From Filimonas sp. (GTDB lineage: Bacteria; Bacteroidota; Bacteroidia; Chitinophagales; Chitinophagaceae): a stretch of 64,000 nt of DNA. The position numbers and the translations under genes are program-made. Below are positions 62,101 through 64,000 of the stretch, one piece after another. The notes beneath the pieces were generated by a model. The model had not been told where the DNA came from, ran no database searches, and saw only the letters and a list, made by a program, of their open reading frames with translations. The stretch lies in assembly GCA_017306865.1 (NCBI GenBank), contig JAFKHH010000013.1:124001-188000 (forward strand), given 5' to 3'. Numbering within the stretch: the stretch's first letter is position 1; every line of letters begins with the position of its first letter.

Positions 62101-62149
62101 TAACTGTTGTTGATTTTTTACATCGTACATCTAACATCGTACATAACAT

Positions 62150-62157
62150 TATCTTTG
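62150..62157 (+). promoter_or_regulatory. prmA -7 element
   Basis: TATCTTTG is an exact TAnnTTTG match ending four bases before the ATG, the same spacing as at holA. The mRNA is probably leaderless. Upstream are tandem ACATCGTACATCTAAC-type words (62118-62145). Confidence 0.6.
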
Positions 62158-62161
62158 CGCC

Positions 62162-62980
62162 ATGGCAAAATATATACAGGTAACTGTTGCAACAAATGAC
62201 AAGGAGCAAAATGAAATAGTAATTGCCTTGTTGGCTGCAGAGGGTTATGAAGGTTTTGAAGAACAATCAAAAGCTGTAGCAGCTTTTATTGAAGAAAGCC
62301 TGTTTGATGAAGATATATTAAACGAGCTGCGCGATCAGCATGGCTTTACCTATACTACAGAAACAATAGATGAGCAAAACTGGAATGCCGTATGGGAATC
62401 TGGTTTTGAGCCTGTAGTGGTAGATGACTTTGTTGCCATCCGGGCATCCTTCCACCAACCGGTAGAGGGGGTAAAGCACGAAATAGTGATCACGCCTAAA
62501 ATGAGTTTTGGAACAGGGCACCACGCCACCACTTATATGATGATACAGCAAATGGGAGCGCTGGACTTTAAAGACAAGACTGTATTTGATTTTGGAACGG
62601 GTACCGGCGTACTGGCTGTGCTGGCAGAAAAATTAGGCGCTAAAAGGATCCTGGGAATAGATAATGACGACTGGAGCATAGAAAATGCTCTGGAAAATAT
62701 TGCATCCAATCAATGTTCTCACATTACTATCGCCAAAGCCCAGGATGCGGACACAAAAGAGAAATTTGACATTATTTTGGCGAATATCAATAAGCACATC
62801 ATAATTAACAACTTACCACTTTTAACCAGCAATCTGCATGAATTTGGTTACCTTTTGCTCAGCGGCTTATTGGAAGGGGATGAGAAAGACATATTGATAG
62901 CCACGGAGTTATACCCTGTAAGGCATGTGACCACTATTTACAGGGATAAATGGATCTGTATGTTGTTTCAATCAGCCTAA
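62162..62980 (+). CDS. prmA: Ribosomal protein L11 methyltransferase
   Basis: A 272-residue SAM-dependent methyltransferase. The N-terminal recognition domain (about 1-90) is followed by the catalytic domain. That domain shows the conserved TPKMSFGTGHHATTYMM, the SAM loop VFDFGTGTGVLAVLAEKLGA, the ribose-binding ILGIDNDDWSIENA and the catalytic DIILANINKHII (NPPF-equivalent). It methylates lysines and the N-terminus of L11. It is followed 79 bases later by plsY, which has its own -7 element. Confidence 0.94.
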   Translation: MAKYIQVTVATNDKEQNEIVIALLAAEGYEGFEEQSKAVAAFIEESLFDEDILNELRDQHGFTYTTETIDEQNWNAVWESGFEPVVVDDFVAIRASFHQPVEGVKHEIVITPKMSFGTGHHATTYMMIQQMGALDFKDKTVFDFGTGTGVLAVLAEKLGAKRILGIDNDDWSIENALENIASNQCSHITIAKAQDADTKEKFDIILANINKHIIINNLPLLTSNLHEFGYLLLSGLLEGDEKDILIATELYPVRHVTTIYRDKWICMLFQSA

Positions 62981-63027
62981 CTGCATAATAAACAGGGCTT
63001 AAGCGCGTTCTATATTGAGAATGCCCT

Positions 63028-63035
63028 TATATTTG
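63028..63035 (+). promoter_or_regulatory. plsY -7 element
   Basis: TATATTTG is an exact TAnnTTTG match, 24 bases before the plsY start codon. Confidence 0.55.
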
Positions 63036-63059
63036 TTCTCCAACTTTAACCAGGCTCCC

Positions 63060-63725
63060 ATGAATGAATTGATTTTAATAATCGCAGCATATTGTATTGG
63101 TTCAATTCCAACATCAGTTTGGGTAAGTAAACATTTTTTTGACATAGACATCCGCGACTACGGCAGTGGTAATGCCGGCGCAACAAATACATACCGTGTA
63201 CTTGGCTCTAAATGGGGCACATTCGTAATGGTAATGGATGTATTGAAAGGCGTAGCAGCAGCGGCTTTATATAGATTTTTACCGTCTCACTACATGGGCG
63301 CGGACAATGAATGGGCAAGAACAAACTTTATGATCTGCCTTGGTCTTGCTGCTGTGCTGGGGCACATCTTTCCTTTATGGGCAAACTTTAAAGGAGGTAA
63401 AGGAGTAGCTACTTTATTTGGAATGGTTATCGCCATACAACCGGCTGTAGCTGGCTGTTGCGTAGCCGTATTCCTGCTTGTATTATATCTTACACGTTTT
63501 GTATCCCTGAGTTCTATCCTGGCAAGTGTAGCCTTCGCTGTATTTATCCTCTTTATTTTTAATGAAAAAGAGCCATTGTACCGCGTATTTGCAATAGCTG
63601 TTGCATTGCTTGTAGTGCTTACACATCAGAAAAATATTAACCGCCTGCTAAAAGGTACAGAGAGTAAAGTGCCTATCCTGAAATACAGGGACAGACGCCG
63701 TGAGCGCAGAAGAGGTAATGATTAG
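63060..63725 (+). CDS. plsY: Acyl-phosphate:glycerol-3-phosphate acyltransferase
   Basis: A 221-residue inner-membrane enzyme that makes lysophosphatidate, the first phospholipid step. The three conserved loops are present: GSIPTSVWVSK with DIRDYGSGNAGATNTYRVLG, FPLWANFKGGKGVATLFG, and a C-terminal THQKNINRLLKGTESKV. Five or six membrane segments fit the family. The open frame reaches back to 63015, but ATG 63060 gives the family start (MNELILIIAAYCIGSIPTS). Confidence 0.95.
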   Translation: MNELILIIAAYCIGSIPTSVWVSKHFFDIDIRDYGSGNAGATNTYRVLGSKWGTFVMVMDVLKGVAAAALYRFLPSHYMGADNEWARTNFMICLGLAAVLGHIFPLWANFKGGKGVATLFGMVIAIQPAVAGCCVAVFLLVLYLTRFVSLSSILASVAFAVFILFIFNEKEPLYRVFAIAVALLVVLTHQKNINRLLKGTESKVPILKYRDRRRERRRGND

Positions 63726-63771
63726 TTTTTGGTATAAATATTGAATCCCTACTCATAAATAAACTAAACCT

Positions 63772-64000
63772 ATGTCAATTAGACCATTCGCTTTTGCTGT
63801 GATTGTGGCTGCGACAGCAGTAGCTTGTACCCGTAACGCTATTACGGGGAGAAGCCAGCTATCGCTTGTGTCAGAATCAGAACTTCAGACTACAGCAGTT
63901 ACGCAATACAAACAATTTCTCTCAGAAAATAAAGTCGTTAATGGTACCAGCAGCAAAGATGCTGAAATGGTAAAACGCGTAGGATCGCGTATTGCCGCTG
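63772..64000 (+). CDS. M48-family metalloprotease lipoprotein (partial, runs off the window)
   Basis: The first 76 residues are visible. A signal peptide ends in a lipobox AVAC (Cys at 19), followed by TRNAITGRSQLSLVSESELQ and later AEMVKRVGSRIAA. This N-terminal pattern is characteristic of periplasmic or outer-membrane M48 peptidases (LoiP/YcaL type), which degrade misfolded envelope proteins. The HExxH zinc site would lie beyond the edge, so catalytic status cannot be checked. Confidence 0.85.
   Translation, partial: MSIRPFAFAVIVAATAVACTRNAITGRSQLSLVSESELQTTAVTQYKQFLSENKVVNGTSSKDAEMVKRVGSRIAA

Overview
The window is chromosomal DNA of a Bacteroidota member, most likely family Chitinophagaceae. 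It has two SusC/SusD outer-membrane import pairs, a FecI/FecR-coupled SusC with an STN domain, a type IX secretion (T9SS) sorting tail, DUF885, DUF2490, DUF4302 and DUF5690 proteins, promoters of the Bacteroidota TAnnTTTG type, and few Shine-Dalgarno sequences. I see no rRNA, prophage, CRISPR array or complete insertion sequence. There is one tRNA, Leu(GAG).

Layout. 1-8.4 kb holds assorted single genes: a VOC protein, an amidase, a Crp-type regulator with an SDR reductase, an outer-membrane barrel, a 389-bp MITE-like element, a PfkB kinase, a polysaccharide deacetylase and a T9SS cargo protein. 8.8-10.5 kb is a DUF885 peptidase. 11.2-21.2 kb is the most notable region: an XRE-cupin regulator, SusC, SusD, an alkaline-phosphatase-superfamily hydrolase, a PhnZ-type HD oxygenase, a DUF5690 transporter and an FAD-dependent aminophosphonate-type oxidoreductase, all on the plus strand. 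I read it as a dedicated uptake and degradation locus for an organophosphonate, probably an aminoethylphosphonate derivative. 21.8-26.8 kb holds a PepSY-like protein, a TonB-dependent receptor, DUF2490 and exonuclease III. 27.1-30.3 kb is a TPR/BlaI/M56 operon with a twin operator in front. 30.6-36.7 kb holds an AhpD-like protein, an ECF42-type sigma factor, an esterase, an orphan response regulator, tRNA-Leu, an L,D-transpeptidase and a histidine kinase.

37-50 kb is mostly housekeeping: a PolB-like exonuclease, holA, ribF, purM, an ftsE-like gene, rpsO and pnp, with a glycosyltransferase and a few unknowns. 50.1-60.4 kb is a second import locus: FecI sigma, FecR anti-sigma, STN-type SusC, SusD, a zinc-metallohydrolase lipoprotein, a DUF4302 lipoprotein and an unassigned lipoprotein. 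It probably takes up a peptide or protein-derived substrate. 60.5-64 kb holds cardiolipin synthase, prmA, plsY and the start of an M48 metalloprotease gene.

The intergenic spaces are unusually rich in short dispersed repeats. There are modular palindromes near 10.6 and 21.3 kb, a 112-122 bp inverted-repeat element near 10.8 and 24.9 kb, a CACGATT-type repeat at five loci, and low-complexity TTGTTAAATTG strings at about seven loci. Gene starts were moved inward from the longest open frame wherever a signal peptide, family length or start codon argued for it; each case is stated.
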